DNA of 64,000 bases from a bacterium (GTDB lineage Bacteria > Hinthialibacterota > Hinthialibacteria > Hinthialibacterales > Hinthialibacteraceae), in contig WGLV01000019.1 of the NCBI GenBank assembly GCA_016125385.1, positions 1 to 64,000 on the forward strand. The letters run 5' to 3'. The position numbers and the translations under genes are program-made. The notes beneath the pieces are model-generated. The model was not told the origin of the DNA, did no database searches, and saw nothing but the letters and a program-made list of their open reading frames with translations. Positions 26,473 to 34,957 of the stretch are shown one piece after another. Position 1 is the stretch's first letter. Each line of letters opens with the position of its first letter.

Positions 26473-27717
26473 TTACTTGTCAGCCAGTTCGATGTTCACC
26501 GGTCCGTAGCTGCCTTTAACTTTGATCGATCCCGCGCCCTGGCCCACGCTGCCTTGCAGCGTCTGGCTGAACATCTCTTTTTTGCTCTGTAACGAGTCGA
26601 AGCCGATCGCGTTGACTTCGCCGAAGCTGCTTGACGCTTCAACCCGGCCTGAGAAATTGCGCGGGACGACCACATGCGCGTCGCCGAATGAAAACGAGCC
26701 ATCGAGCTGAGCCTCGGCTGAATGCAGAAAGATATCGGCGCGGCCGTAGCTGCTGGTGACATTGACCGGATCGGCGCCGGAGACGTTGATTTTCATTTCG
26801 CCGAAGCCGGCGCCGGCTTTCAGCGCGCCGTCGTGGTTGTCGATCTCAAGCGGGCCGTATTGGACGAAGGCGTTGAGGTCGCCGGCGGTCTCGGACAGGC
26901 GGGTTCCGCCAAACTGGTTTTTCACATCCGACGCGCCTTTCATTTTGTTGATTTCCACGTCGCCGAACTGATTGTTGATGCGCAGCGTGGTGCTGGCGGG
27001 CGCTTCAATGTGAATCTCGCAGTGCATGAAAGAGTTTTCCATCTTTTCGTTCTGGTTTTTAAACTGGACTCCAACCAGCACGGCCTCTTTCTTTTCTACT
27101 GTAACGTCGAATTTCTCGATCAGTTTTTGAGCCTCTTCCCGGGTTTTCGCGCCGGCCTGTTTCACGATTTCAACCGAGATGCGGTTGGCGTCCGTCGGTT
27201 CGATCACGATGGAGCTGAAAGACGATTCGATCTGAACCGGCAGGTCTCCACTCGCCTCAAAGCGCTTGAACACGACGTCTTTCACCAACTCGCCCTTAAA
27301 ATGGTCGGCGACATGGCCCAGGTGAGGAGGACTCACCGGTGGAACGGGAGGAATGGCGACGTGGATGTTCGGGATATCGAGGTCGAGATCGAGGTCGAGG
27401 TCGGACTGTATCTGCGCCAGAATCTCCGCGCGTTCCTCGCTGTCTTTCACCTTTCGCTCCAGCTCCACTTGCAGGCGTTCGAGCTTCTGCTGCGCCTTTT
27501 CAAGTTTCTGCTGCTGTTTTTCATGAGCCTTCTGGGCTTTTTCATCCGCCTTCTGCATGGCGTCGTCGCTTTTCTCGCGCAATTTCTGAATCGCCGCGGT
27601 AACGTCGCCGACGTTTTCTCCGTTCGTGTTTTCAACCGCGCGGGCAATGGGGTTCAGCGCGGCGCACAACAGCAAAGCCATCAGCAAATTCATCGTGACA
27701 TGGGTCCATCGTTTCAT
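26473..27717 (-). CDS. Exported coiled-coil protein with DUF4097 beta-repeat domain
   Basis: 414 residues from ATG 27717, chosen for the AGGAG sequence eight bases upstream and the following signal peptide (about 1-26, MNLLMALLLCAALNPIARA). Next come a charged coiled coil (about 40-110; DEKAQKAHEKQQQKLEKAQQ), an Asp-Leu run DLDLDLDI, a Pro-rich link, and a beta-rich DUF4097-type (putative adhesin) domain with repeated short blocks (INNQFGDVEINKM, FVQYGPLEIDNHDG, VTSSYGRADIFL, GSFSFGDAHVVVP, KGSYGPVNIELADK). Downstream of the ECF sigma/anti-sigma pair on the same strand, it may be a target or effector of that envelope-response unit. Confidence 0.85.
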   Translation of the reverse strand: MKRWTHVTMNLLMALLLCAALNPIARAVENTNGENVGDVTAAIQKLREKSDDAMQKADEKAQKAHEKQQQKLEKAQQKLERLQVELERKVKDSEERAEILAQIQSDLDLDLDLDIPNIHVAIPPVPPVSPPHLGHVADHFKGELVKDVVFKRFEASGDLPVQIESSFSSIVIEPTDANRISVEIVKQAGAKTREEAQKLIEKFDVTVEKKEAVLVGVQFKNQNEKMENSFMHCEIHIEAPASTTLRINNQFGDVEINKMKGASDVKNQFGGTRLSETAGDLNAFVQYGPLEIDNHDGALKAGAGFGEMKINVSGADPVNVTSSYGRADIFLHSAEAQLDGSFSFGDAHVVVPRNFSGRVEASSSFGEVNAIGFDSLQSKKEMFSQTLQGSVGQGAGSIKVKGSYGPVNIELADK

Positions 27718-27827
27718 GATTCGGTGCTCCTCGTATCTTTGGAATATTTTCTGGAACGGTTTTACAGTTTCATCCCCGCCTGAAGCGTCCACCCCGGACG
27801 TGGCGCTTCGCGAACCTTGGATGCCGC

Positions 27828-28496
27828 CTAAATCGCGGGCGACTCGTTGGCGTCGAACAGGGCGTAATCGAATTCGGGAATCGAGCCGCTCGACTCGACG
27901 TACTGATTCAATGATTTGAGCAGCGCCAGGTTCTGCATCACCGCGATGGTGAGGCCGCGCGCGACGACCGGGTCGGTCTGGTGTTTTTCAAACGCGGCGG
28001 CGAGGCTGGCGTTGGTTTGTTTGAGCGCGCCGATGGGGCCGCTCCAGGGATTGGCCGCCGTCAGTTCGGCGCCGTATTTTTTCGCCAGGTTGTCTTCAAG
28101 CCGCTGCATCTCGCCCGATTGATCGGCGATCAGTTGCGCGAAGACGTCCGCCCCGGTCTGGACGCGCTGATGTTCAACCATCATGCCCAGCGCGAAAACG
28201 GCGGCGATCAGGGCGAAAGCCGCCGCCCAGCGCCTCACGGGCCGCATGACCGGCGCGGGACGCCGCGCGGCATCGAGACAGCGCGCGGCCAGACCCTCGG
28301 GAGCGCGGGGCGCGGGCGCCGCCCGCATGCGGCGCAGCCGGGCCTCGATGGCTTCGGCGCGCTCGCGCAGCGTGGAGTCATCGGCGATCCGTTCGCTCAG
28401 GGCTCCGGCTTCGTCCGGCGTCATGGCGTCAGAGCGGCCCAGCCGGTATTCAGCGTATATAAAGAGCGTCTGTTCGAGTCGATCGAGATCGGTCAT
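27828..28496 (-). CDS. Probable anti-sigma factor, single membrane span
   Basis: 222 residues: a soluble N-terminal half rich in Arg and Ala (about 1-85), one membrane segment (about 90-106, AAAFALIAAVFALGMMV) and an extracytoplasmic C-terminal half. The gene overlaps the end of the ECF sigma gene by four bases (ATGA), the classic arrangement for a cognate anti-sigma factor. The HxxxCxxC zinc motif of many anti-sigma factors is absent; there is only one Cys. Identification rests on gene order and topology rather than a domain hit. It would hold the sigma factor at the membrane. Confidence 0.75.
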   Translation of the reverse strand: MTDLDRLEQTLFIYAEYRLGRSDAMTPDEAGALSERIADDSTLRERAEAIEARLRRMRAAPAPRAPEGLAARCLDAARRPAPVMRPVRRWAAAFALIAAVFALGMMVEHQRVQTGADVFAQLIADQSGEMQRLEDNLAKKYGAELTAANPWSGPIGALKQTNASLAAAFEKHQTDPVVARGLTIAVMQNLALLKSLNQYVESSGSIPEFDYALFDANESPAI

Positions 28497-29092
28497 GGCG
28501 TGTCTCCCGTGGTCAGGTACATCCAGTCATCGGGCAGGCGGTCGCGCAGTTCACGTTCCGCGCGAAAGGCGAGCGATTTCACCGCGCCTTCGGGTTTGTT
28601 CATAATCGCCGCGATTTCGGCGTAAGTTCGTTCTTCAAAAAACCGCAGAATGACGACCGCGCGCTTGTCGGGTTTCAGTCCATTGAGCGCCCGCTGCAGC
28701 GCGGCTTCGGCGCGTTGTTCATCCAGCGACCGGCGGGGGCACTCGCCGCTCGCCTCCAGCCGGTTTTCGTCGGCCTCGGTCATGGGCGAAACCAGCGACC
28801 GCACCGCGCGCCAGCGCAACTTGTTGATCGCCTTGCGCCGCGCCACGGTGTACAGGTAAGGCAACGGGCTGACGCCGGGTTTGAGCCGGGCGCGGTTTTT
28901 ATATAGCTCCATGAAAGCCTCCTGGGTGGCGTCTTCCGCGTCTTCAGCCGACCCCAGCATGCGCCGGGTAAAGCGGAACACCACCGCCGAATACCGCCCG
29001 GCCAGCAAGGCGAAAGCATGCTCGTCGCCGCTGGCCAACCGGGCGGACAGCTCGATCTCATCGAATGGTTCGGCGTGGGGTGCGGCTGTCAT
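28493..29092 (-). CDS. ECF-type RNA polymerase sigma factor
   Basis: 199 residues from ATG 29092, which has CGAGGGCTG just upstream; the ATG at 29110 lacks a ribosome-binding sequence. Region 2 is clear (HAFALLAGRYSAVVFRFTRR, then AEDATQEAFMELYKNR and YLYTVARRKAINKLR), and region 4 is clear (ALNGLKPDKRAVVILRFFEE, then TYAEIAAIMNKPEGAVKSLA). No region 1.1 or 3. It is translationally coupled to the membrane anti-sigma gene and followed by the DUF4097 gene, suggesting an envelope-stress or surface regulon. Confidence 0.93.
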   Translation of the reverse strand: MTAAPHAEPFDEIELSARLASGDEHAFALLAGRYSAVVFRFTRRMLGSAEDAEDATQEAFMELYKNRARLKPGVSPLPYLYTVARRKAINKLRWRAVRSLVSPMTEADENRLEASGECPRRSLDEQRAEAALQRALNGLKPDKRAVVILRFFEERTYAEIAAIMNKPEGAVKSLAFRAERELRDRLPDDWMYLTTGDTP

Positions 29093-29205
29093 CAGCCCTC
29101 GTGGCTCCATGGGTTCTGGTTCATCGCGCCTGTATAGAGTATTTCGTATCGCGGGGCGTGGAGTTGCACTATTTATTCAATCATGAAAAAAATTTTCGCC
29201 CGAAC

Positions 29206-29235
29206 AAAAAAAGGGCGGCCGGCCGCCGCCCCTTT
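29206..29235 (-). terminator. Rho-independent terminator of the second prepilin gene
   Basis: Stem GGGCGGC/GCCGCCC around CGGCCG. On the minus strand it is followed by a run of seven T, 23 bases after the prepilin stop codon. It separates this gene from the ECF sigma operon. Confidence 0.88.
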
Positions 29236-29257
29236 CCGCTTTCATTTCGCCTGATTT

Positions 29258-29824
29258 TTACGGACCAAAGCGGTAAATATCGCCGCTGCTGACGACGCCG
29301 TTGCTGGCGTTGTAATAATGCAGCGGATATCCCTCGGCGGCCTCGTAATCGGTGTCGGGCCCGGCCCCGTGCAACACCCAGCGATGACGGCGGGTTTTTT
29401 CGACGGGCATCCATTCCAGATCGCGGCTGTTGGCTTCTTTTTTCGCATCGAAGGTTTCCGGGTCCCACAGCGGATAGGCGCTGTCGTCGGCCTGAAACAT
29501 ATTCGAAGACGACACGTCGACGCCCTTGCGGAACGGATCGAGCGGGACGGAAGACATATACGAAATCGGCGAGGTCAGCTTGGCTAGGCGGGCGAAGCGC
29601 AGGTTGCCCGCCGTGTTGGGCGTGGGCGGGTACATGTTGTTATCCATGCGATACATCTCCATCGCGGTCGCCAGTGAGCGCAGGTCCGATTCACAGGAGG
29701 CGACCTTTGCGCGGACCTGGGCGTTGATGAAGTTGGGAATGGCGATGGCGGCGAGGATTCCGATGATAGCGACGACGATCAGCAGTTCGATCAAGGTAAA
29801 ACCATTCGAGGGCTGGCGGGTCAT
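29258..29824 (-). CDS. Prepilin-like protein, GFTLIELL leader
   Basis: 188 residues from ATG 29824, which has a strong CGGGAGGTATCGA ribosome-binding sequence; a longer frame to 29854 is unneeded. Leader MTRQPSNG, cleavage before F9, then FTLIELLIVVAIIGILAAIA with Glu5 and the helix NFINAQVRAKVASCESDLRS. The short C-terminal domain has the H-x-G... and GDIYRFGP ending common to planctomycete- and Sumerlaea-like general secretion pseudopilins. No secretion machinery is nearby. Single-gene unit with its own terminator. Confidence 0.9.
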   Translation of the reverse strand: MTRQPSNGFTLIELLIVVAIIGILAAIAIPNFINAQVRAKVASCESDLRSLATAMEMYRMDNNMYPPTPNTAGNLRFARLAKLTSPISYMSSVPLDPFRKGVDVSSSNMFQADDSAYPLWDPETFDAKKEANSRDLEWMPVEKTRRHRWVLHGAGPDTDYEAAEGYPLHYYNASNGVVSSGDIYRFGP

Positions 29825-29993
29825 TCGATACCTCCCGAGGGCGCGGCATGTCATGGCAAATAATCGATCGGAGAGTTCATCTTACCACGAATTGACCAAT
29901 CTTTTTCAACTCACGGCGGCGAAAAAATACAGCCTCGTCATGGCCCGGCGCGTGGATGTACGATACGATGTGTTTTCCAGATGAGATTCCATC

Positions 29994-30938
29994 ATGCAGA
30001 ACGATGTTCCAAACTCCATGCGCGACCGATTTCCCGATACCCCCTACCCACGCGTGAACGCGATTTTCCGCGCGGGCGAGCGCATCCGCCGGCGTCAATA
30101 CGGCGTGAGCCGGGCGTTTCCCGAGGTGGATGGGCCCGAGTTCTGGTATTGGCTGATGTGGTACGGCCCGGCGATCTTTCACGAGATTCAGGCGGTGAAC
30201 TACGCCTTTCCCGGCGAAGGGCTGCGCGCGCGCGTGATCGGTGAAAACGCCTCATGGAAGCGCTTCAATCAGGGCGGGCTGGTCGACTGGCGCCGGATCG
30301 AACGCTGTCTGCGCGAGGCGGGGATGAACTTTCGCGGCGGCGGCGCGGTTCTCGATTTCGGCTGCGGTTGCGGACGCATCCTGCGTCATTTCGCCCTGTA
30401 CGCGGGCCGAGGCCGCTTCTATGGAACCGATCTCGACGCGGAGGCGGTTGGCTGGTGCGATCTTCATCTCGACTTCGCTGCGTGTTCGGCTGGGCCCGCC
30501 GCGCCGCCTCTCGATTTCAGCGATGGATTCTTTGAAGCGGTCTACGCGTATTCCGTCTTCAGTCATCTGCCCGAAGAAGCCTCGCGGGCATGGCTGGCCG
30601 AGCTGGCCCGCCTGCTTAAACCCGGCGGGCTGGCGGCGCTCACCGTGCAGGGGCGCGCCGTGGCGGAGGCGGTATTAAGCGGAGCGGCCAACCTGGGCGT
30701 TCCCTCGCGTGAAACCCTGCGCGGCGGTCTGGCCCGGCTTGAAGAGAGCGGCTTTCTGTTTTATCCATATCAGGCCCTCGGAGAAACGGACGCCCGCGAG
30801 CTGGACCCCGCCCGGTATGGCAACGCCTTTATTCTTAAGCCATACATCGAACGCCGCTGGACGGAGGCGTTCGATCTGGCCGATTACCTGCCCGCGCCCG
30901 ATGGCTGGCAGGATTACGTGATCCTGAAACGGCGGTAA
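29994..30938 (+). CDS. SAM-dependent methyltransferase, class I
   Basis: 314 residues. The SAM-binding motif VLDFGCGCGRILRHF lies at 119-133, the acidic ribose-binding residue in FYGTDLDAEAV near 147, and motif SVFSHLPEEASRAWLAELAR/LLKPGGLAALTVQGR about 70 residues further on. Residues 1-110 form an N-terminal extension rich in aromatics. Fits the Methyltransf_11/25 group, often acting on sugars, lipids or small molecules near glycan gene sets; the substrate is unknown. Followed after 30 bases by the dockerin-like gene, perhaps co-transcribed. Confidence 0.85.
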   Translation: MQNDVPNSMRDRFPDTPYPRVNAIFRAGERIRRRQYGVSRAFPEVDGPEFWYWLMWYGPAIFHEIQAVNYAFPGEGLRARVIGENASWKRFNQGGLVDWRRIERCLREAGMNFRGGGAVLDFGCGCGRILRHFALYAGRGRFYGTDLDAEAVGWCDLHLDFAACSAGPAAPPLDFSDGFFEAVYAYSVFSHLPEEASRAWLAELARLLKPGGLAALTVQGRAVAEAVLSGAANLGVPSRETLRGGLARLEESGFLFYPYQALGETDARELDPARYGNAFILKPYIERRWTEAFDLADYLPAPDGWQDYVILKRR

Positions 30939-30968
30939 GCAACTCATTTTCCGGGTAGCGCGGCAAAT

Positions 30969-32159
30969 ATGCGAAAAACGATTCTGAGTATTCTGATCCT
31001 GTCATGGTTCCCGCTATGCGGCTCGGCGCAATTCATTTTCTCACCGGACGCCGCCATCGATTTCAACCGGTCGGGCAAGGCCGACGCGGGCGACCTGTTC
31101 ATTCTCGCCGCCGCCTGGCGCGATAAGGGCAGCGAGTACGATCTCGATTTCAACAACCTCGTCGACGCGGACGATCTGTTGCTGTTCCGCGCCGCCTGGG
31201 ACGCGGGCCGCGCCTATGCGTTGTACACGCCCCTGCTGGGCGCGTGGAGCGGCGAAGCCTCGCTGATTTCGGCTGAGCGGCCCGGAACGCCCTCGCATCA
31301 TTTCATGGTGGTGCGCATCGATCTGGCTGACAACAAGCCGCGCTTGACCGATGTGTTGAGCGATCCATTCTCAACCGATTACATCGCGCTGTCGCGTTCC
31401 GGCTCGACGGTCTCGGGTAAAAGCCCCGATGGAACGCAAGCGTTTGAAGGCGTACTCAGCGGCGACTCCATCGCAGGAGACCTGACGGAAACCGGCATGG
31501 ACGGCGATCTTGCTTATCACGTAGAATTGAAGCGGGCGGCGGCGATGAGCGGCGATTTCAGCGGACTGTGGGCTGTGGAATTCAGCGGCCAATACGCCGA
31601 TGACGGCAAGCCCGCGCCCTCGCTGGGCTTCATCAATCTTGAAGCGCTCGACCGCTCGGCGGGTTTGACCCAGTGGCTGATGAGCGATCCCGCCGAGGGC
31701 GATTTTATCTACGCGTTTTCCGCGAACGATCTTCTTGTGGCGCATGACGGCGGCGGCGAGACCGATCTCGGTCTGCGGCTGGCCGATGGCGGTCTGACCG
31801 GCGTGGCGGAGACGCCTTCGGGCTGGTCGACCCTGCGCGGCGAGCTCATCGAAAGCGAAGGCGAGCCCATCGCGGGGAGCTGGTCGCTGGCGCTGGGTGG
31901 ACTGTACGGCGAACCCGCGATCGAATGGATGGGCGTCACGATCGAGCAGACCGGTACGGCGTTGACGATGCGCGTGAACGGCGTTGACTACGCGGGCGTG
32001 CGGCTTGGCGAGTGGTTTCTCGCGCGGGGTGAAGACGGCGCTGGCGGCGCGTGGCGATTTTTCGGCGAAGCGACGGCGAAATCACTCACCGGTCACGCGG
32101 TGTATGAGTCTAACGGCGCGCGTTCGGTTTACGTCATGACAGGTTCAACTTCTCTCTGA
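30969..32159 (+). CDS. Secreted protein with dockerin-like tandem calcium loops
   Basis: 396 residues. The signal peptide spans about 1-20 (ILSILILSWFPLCGSAQ). Immediately after it are two dockerin-type I half-repeats: DFNRSGKADAGDL (31-43) and DFNNLVDADDLLLF (60-73), each with the Asp/Asn calcium-loop pattern followed by an A-AW helix (LAAAWRDKG, RAAWDAG). The remaining 300 residues are an unrecognised beta-rich domain with several internal repeats of a G-(D/E)-L/T-x-x-x-G type. An N-terminal position is unusual, since dockerins are mostly C-terminal. No cohesin is visible in the window. Confidence 0.75.
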   Translation: MRKTILSILILSWFPLCGSAQFIFSPDAAIDFNRSGKADAGDLFILAAAWRDKGSEYDLDFNNLVDADDLLLFRAAWDAGRAYALYTPLLGAWSGEASLISAERPGTPSHHFMVVRIDLADNKPRLTDVLSDPFSTDYIALSRSGSTVSGKSPDGTQAFEGVLSGDSIAGDLTETGMDGDLAYHVELKRAAAMSGDFSGLWAVEFSGQYADDGKPAPSLGFINLEALDRSAGLTQWLMSDPAEGDFIYAFSANDLLVAHDGGGETDLGLRLADGGLTGVAETPSGWSTLRGELIESEGEPIAGSWSLALGGLYGEPAIEWMGVTIEQTGTALTMRVNGVDYAGVRLGEWFLARGEDGAGGAWRFFGEATAKSLTGHAVYESNGARSVYVMTGSTSL

Positions 32160-32319
32160 CGGGCCAGACAACAGGCCCGCCCGGTTATCGCTCCCAATAC
32201 TTGAAACCGATTCATCATCCGGGAGGCCGGTTCATTCGCCGATTGTGTGGCTCCATTCGATCCTCGTTTCACCGGGCGCTATAATCAGGAACAAGCAAGT
32301 TCACCCATTGGAGCCGATC

Positions 32320-33042
32320 ATGGATTTCGATGCGTTTGAGACGCTGGTGCGCGCCCGCCGCGCGGTGCGTCATTTCAAGCCCGACCCGCTGCCCGAAGGC
32401 GCGCTGGAGCGGCTGCTCGATCTCGCGCACTGGGCGCCGAGCGGCTATAACCTTCAGCCCACCCATTTCGCCGTGGTCACCGACCCCGCATTAAAAGAGC
32501 GCATGTTGCCCGCCTGCATGGGGCAGAAGCAGATCGTCGAAGCGCCCGCCGTGGTCGTTTTTCTCGGCGACCGCCAGGTGTATCGCGCGAACTTCGAACG
32601 CGTAATTCAGCAGGAAAAAGACGCCGGCGCCATCAATGAACGATACGAAAAAATGCTGCGCGGCATCATCCCGCTGGCGTTCGACAAGGGGCCGGGGGGC
32701 GTTCATTGGTTATGGAAATCGACCGTACTGCCGGTGATGAGCCTGTTTCGTCCCATCCCGAGGCTGCCCGCCGTGAGTGAAGAATACTGGCTGACCAAAC
32801 AGGTGATGCTGTCGGCGATGGTGTTCATGCTGGCGGCTTCGGCGGCGGGGCTGGCCACCGTTCCGATGGAAGGCTTCGACGAGCGCCGCGTGAAAAAGGC
32901 GCTGAACATCCCGCGCCGATTCATCGCGCCGCTGGTCGCGCCGGTGGGCTACGCCGCCGACGGCGAGCTGAAAAAGACCCGGCTGCCCATCGCGGATTGC
33001 GTTCATTACAACACGTGGAACGCCGCCGCCGCGCGATCATGA
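32320..33042 (+). CDS. Nitroreductase family flavoprotein
   Basis: 240 residues from ATG 32320 (MDFDAFETLVRARRAVRHFK), with TTGGAG nine bases upstream; the longer upstream frame is unneeded. FMN-binding N-terminal arginines (RARRAVRHFKPDPL), LLDLAHWAPSGYNLQPTHFAVV and QVMLSAMVFMLAASAAGLATVPMEGFD are typical of the NfsA/NfnB superfamily. Longer loop (about 120-170) with a hydrophobic segment. Reduces nitro- or quinone-type compounds with NAD(P)H; the natural substrate is unknown. Overlaps the following SDR gene (ATGA). Confidence 0.9.
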   Translation: MDFDAFETLVRARRAVRHFKPDPLPEGALERLLDLAHWAPSGYNLQPTHFAVVTDPALKERMLPACMGQKQIVEAPAVVVFLGDRQVYRANFERVIQQEKDAGAINERYEKMLRGIIPLAFDKGPGGVHWLWKSTVLPVMSLFRPIPRLPAVSEEYWLTKQVMLSAMVFMLAASAAGLATVPMEGFDERRVKKALNIPRRFIAPLVAPVGYAADGELKKTRLPIADCVHYNTWNAAAARS

Positions 33043-33764
33043 ACGGCTCAACCTCACCAACCGCTCTCATCACGGGAGGCGCGCGGCGCATTGGCCGCGA
33101 GATCGCGCTGACCCTGGCGCGCGCCGGGTGGAACATCGCGCTGCATTACCACCACTCGCGCGAAGACGCCGAAGACGCCGCGCGCGAGATGGAAGCCATC
33201 GGGATGAAGTGTGAACTGTTTCAGGCGGATCTGGGCCGTCTGGATGAAGCGCTCGCGATGGTTGAACGCGTCTTTGAACGCATGCCCGGCTGCCGCGCGT
33301 TGATCAATAACGCCTCCATCTTCGAACGCGCTGCACTGCTCGAAACCAGCGAAGACCTTTTCGATCGGCATTTCACGCTTAATTTCAAGACGCCGTTTTT
33401 TCTCACGCGCGATTTCGCGCGGCGATGCCGGGAGGGAGAGGTCGTCAACCTGCTCGATACCAAGATCACCCAGAAGCATTCCAACTATTTCGCCTATACG
33501 CTGACCAAGAAAGCGCTGTTTGAGTTTACCCGCATGGCGGCGAAGGAACTCGCCCCGGGAGTGCGCGTCAACGGCGTCTGTCCGGGCCTCATTCTGCCTC
33601 CCCCCGGCGAGGGCGACGCCTACATGGAGCGCATGCAGATCCGCGTCCCGCTTCGCCGCAAGGGCGACCCCGCCGATATCGCGCGCGCGGTGCTGTTTCT
33701 TCTGCAAAACGATTTCATCACCGGCGAATGGATCTTCATCGACGGCGGCGAACACCTCAAATAA
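33039..33764 (+). CDS. Short-chain dehydrogenase, pteridine/dihydromonapterin reductase-like
   Basis: 241 residues from ATG 33039, overlapping the nitroreductase stop (ATGA). Nucleotide motif TALITGGARRIGREIALTLA, the NNAS motif in ALINNASIFERAALL, and the catalytic tetrad with TKITQKHSNYFAYTLTKKAL (Tyr-x3-Lys), then VNGVCPGLILPPPG. The YTLTKKAL context and GGARRIG resemble pteridine reductase and FolM proteins. Likely NADPH-dependent reduction of a pterin-like compound; family assignment beyond SDR is inference. Repeat locus R4 starts directly after the stop codon. Confidence 0.9.
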   Translation: MNGSTSPTALITGGARRIGREIALTLARAGWNIALHYHHSREDAEDAAREMEAIGMKCELFQADLGRLDEALAMVERVFERMPGCRALINNASIFERAALLETSEDLFDRHFTLNFKTPFFLTRDFARRCREGEVVNLLDTKITQKHSNYFAYTLTKKALFEFTRMAAKELAPGVRVNGVCPGLILPPPGEGDAYMERMQIRVPLRRKGDPADIARAVLFLLQNDFITGEWIFIDGGEHLK

Positions 33765-34352
33765 GCCGACAGCGCCCGGCTGACAGTGTCGGCTGCCGAG
33801 TCTTTGGGTTCTGCGGACCAAGCGCGCCCGTTGGGCGGGCAGTGCCCGCCGCCCGGTATTTGGGTTGTACGAGTTTAGCGCGCCCGCTGGTTGCTAAGGC
33901 GATCGGATGGAGAAACGGTTTCTTAATTTTGATTCAACGTAAACGCATGGCACACTCAAACGATTCGGGAAAGAGAAATGGCGTATGGTAGGGGCAGGTT
34001 TGAAACCCGCCCTTATAGTGAGACCGGGCAAGATTTCCTCCCCCAAAGTTTGGGGGAGGTGAAGGAGGGGGTTGTAAGATGAATCGTGAAGGTTGCGCGA
34101 TGCGCTCAACCCCCCTCTAACTCCCCCCGATCTTCGGGGGGAGAACGGCCAGAAGCCGTGGCGAGTCTTTGGACTGTGCGCGTTTAGCGCGCCCGCTGGT
34201 TGCTGAGGCGATCGGATGGAGAAACGGTTTCTTAATTTTGATTCAACGTAAACGCATGGCACACTCAAACGATTCGTGAAAGAGAAACGGCGTATGGTAG
34301 GGGCAGGTTTGAAACCCGCCCTTATGGTGAGACCGGGCAAGATTTCCTCCCC
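33765..34352 (+). repeat. Composite repeat locus R4 (A-A-D-C-B-A-D)
   Basis: Begins at the base after the SDR stop codon. Palindrome heads lie at about 33780 (TGACAGTGTCGG) and at about 33832 (GGCGGGCAGTGCCCGCC), followed by A copies, D, C and B, then A, D and the start of C. Bases 33873-34043 recur at 34182-34352 (171 bp, offset 309 bp, a few differences). The second copy breaks off in module C (CCTCCCC at about 34346). A minus-strand open frame through the array (33894-34454) is a repeat artefact. Confidence 0.92.
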
Positions 34353-34469
34353 GCGTGGATCATGAAAAAAACAGAAAAATATCACAAGCAACGATTTTTC
34401 TGATGACATCGGTGGCGTTTCGTGATTAAGTGATTCAGCAACACTGACATTCACCCGGGAGCGCCGCCC

Positions 34470-34604
34470 GTGTTTGTTCTTACCTACGATCTCATTTTAC
34501 TCTTCATTACGCTTTATTACTTCTCAAAAGCCGTCCGCTCGCTGCAACGGATCGCCGCCGCATTGATCGCGCGCAGGCGAAAACTGGAGAGGGCCAGCCG
34601 ATAA
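34470..34604 (+). CDS. Tiny membrane protein 1 of three (44 residues)
   Basis: A small frame starting at GTG 34470 with GGGAG about a dozen bases upstream. The first half is hydrophobic (VLTYDLILLFITLYYF), followed by an amphipathic basic helix (SKAVRSLQRIAAAL) and a highly basic tail. The stop TAA shares its last A with the ATG of the next gene, showing translational coupling. The membrane helix followed by an S-x-L-(Q/E)-(R/Q)-I-(A/G) helix is repeated in the two genes downstream. Function unknown. Confidence 0.7.
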   Translation: MFVLTYDLILLFITLYYFSKAVRSLQRIAAALIARRRKLERASR

Positions 34605-34882
34605 TGGAGTACTTTCTACTTTTTGACATAATCTCCGGATTGATTATTTCAATCGTTCTCCCACTCTTTATCCTCTATTGGGTCTACGAGTTTTCGGCGG
34701 CGCTCGAACGCATCGCAGACGAGCTGGAGCGCGCCGTCCCGGTCAAAAAGCAAAAGACCTCCCCGGTAAAAAATATCCAGGTTTCCGTTTCGCCTCAGCC
34801 CGCTTCGATCCGGCTCGCCGGGTACAGGCGCGCCCGGCCCCGAAGGCGCGAGTTCGGTTTTCGTCATTGGAGAACGAGATGA
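34604..34882 (+). CDS. Tiny membrane protein 2 of three (92 residues)
   Basis: Starts by a TAATG overlap with the preceding small gene. Residues about 4-30 form one hydrophobic segment (LFDIISGLIISIVLPLFILY), followed by EFSAALERIADELERAV, matching the amphipathic helix of the flanking small proteins. A basic Lys/Arg-rich tail of about 45 residues follows (VKKQKTSPVKN, then RRARPRRREF). Not recognised as a family. The shared layout points to origin by duplication. Function unknown. Confidence 0.72.
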   Translation: MEYFLLFDIISGLIISIVLPLFILYWVYEFSAALERIADELERAVPVKKQKTSPVKNIQVSVSPQPASIRLAGYRRARPRRREFGFRHWRTR

Positions 34883-34957
34883 ATGATTCGCCATGCTTAA
34901 AAAAATGAATAAAACATGGGGGAAAATTCGTCAGGAATAAAAAGGGGGGATTGAATC

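Noticed and set aside
33894-34454. 186-codon minus-strand frame through locus R4
   Set aside because: Encoded entirely by tandem repeat modules; the same peptide strings recur from other repeat loci.
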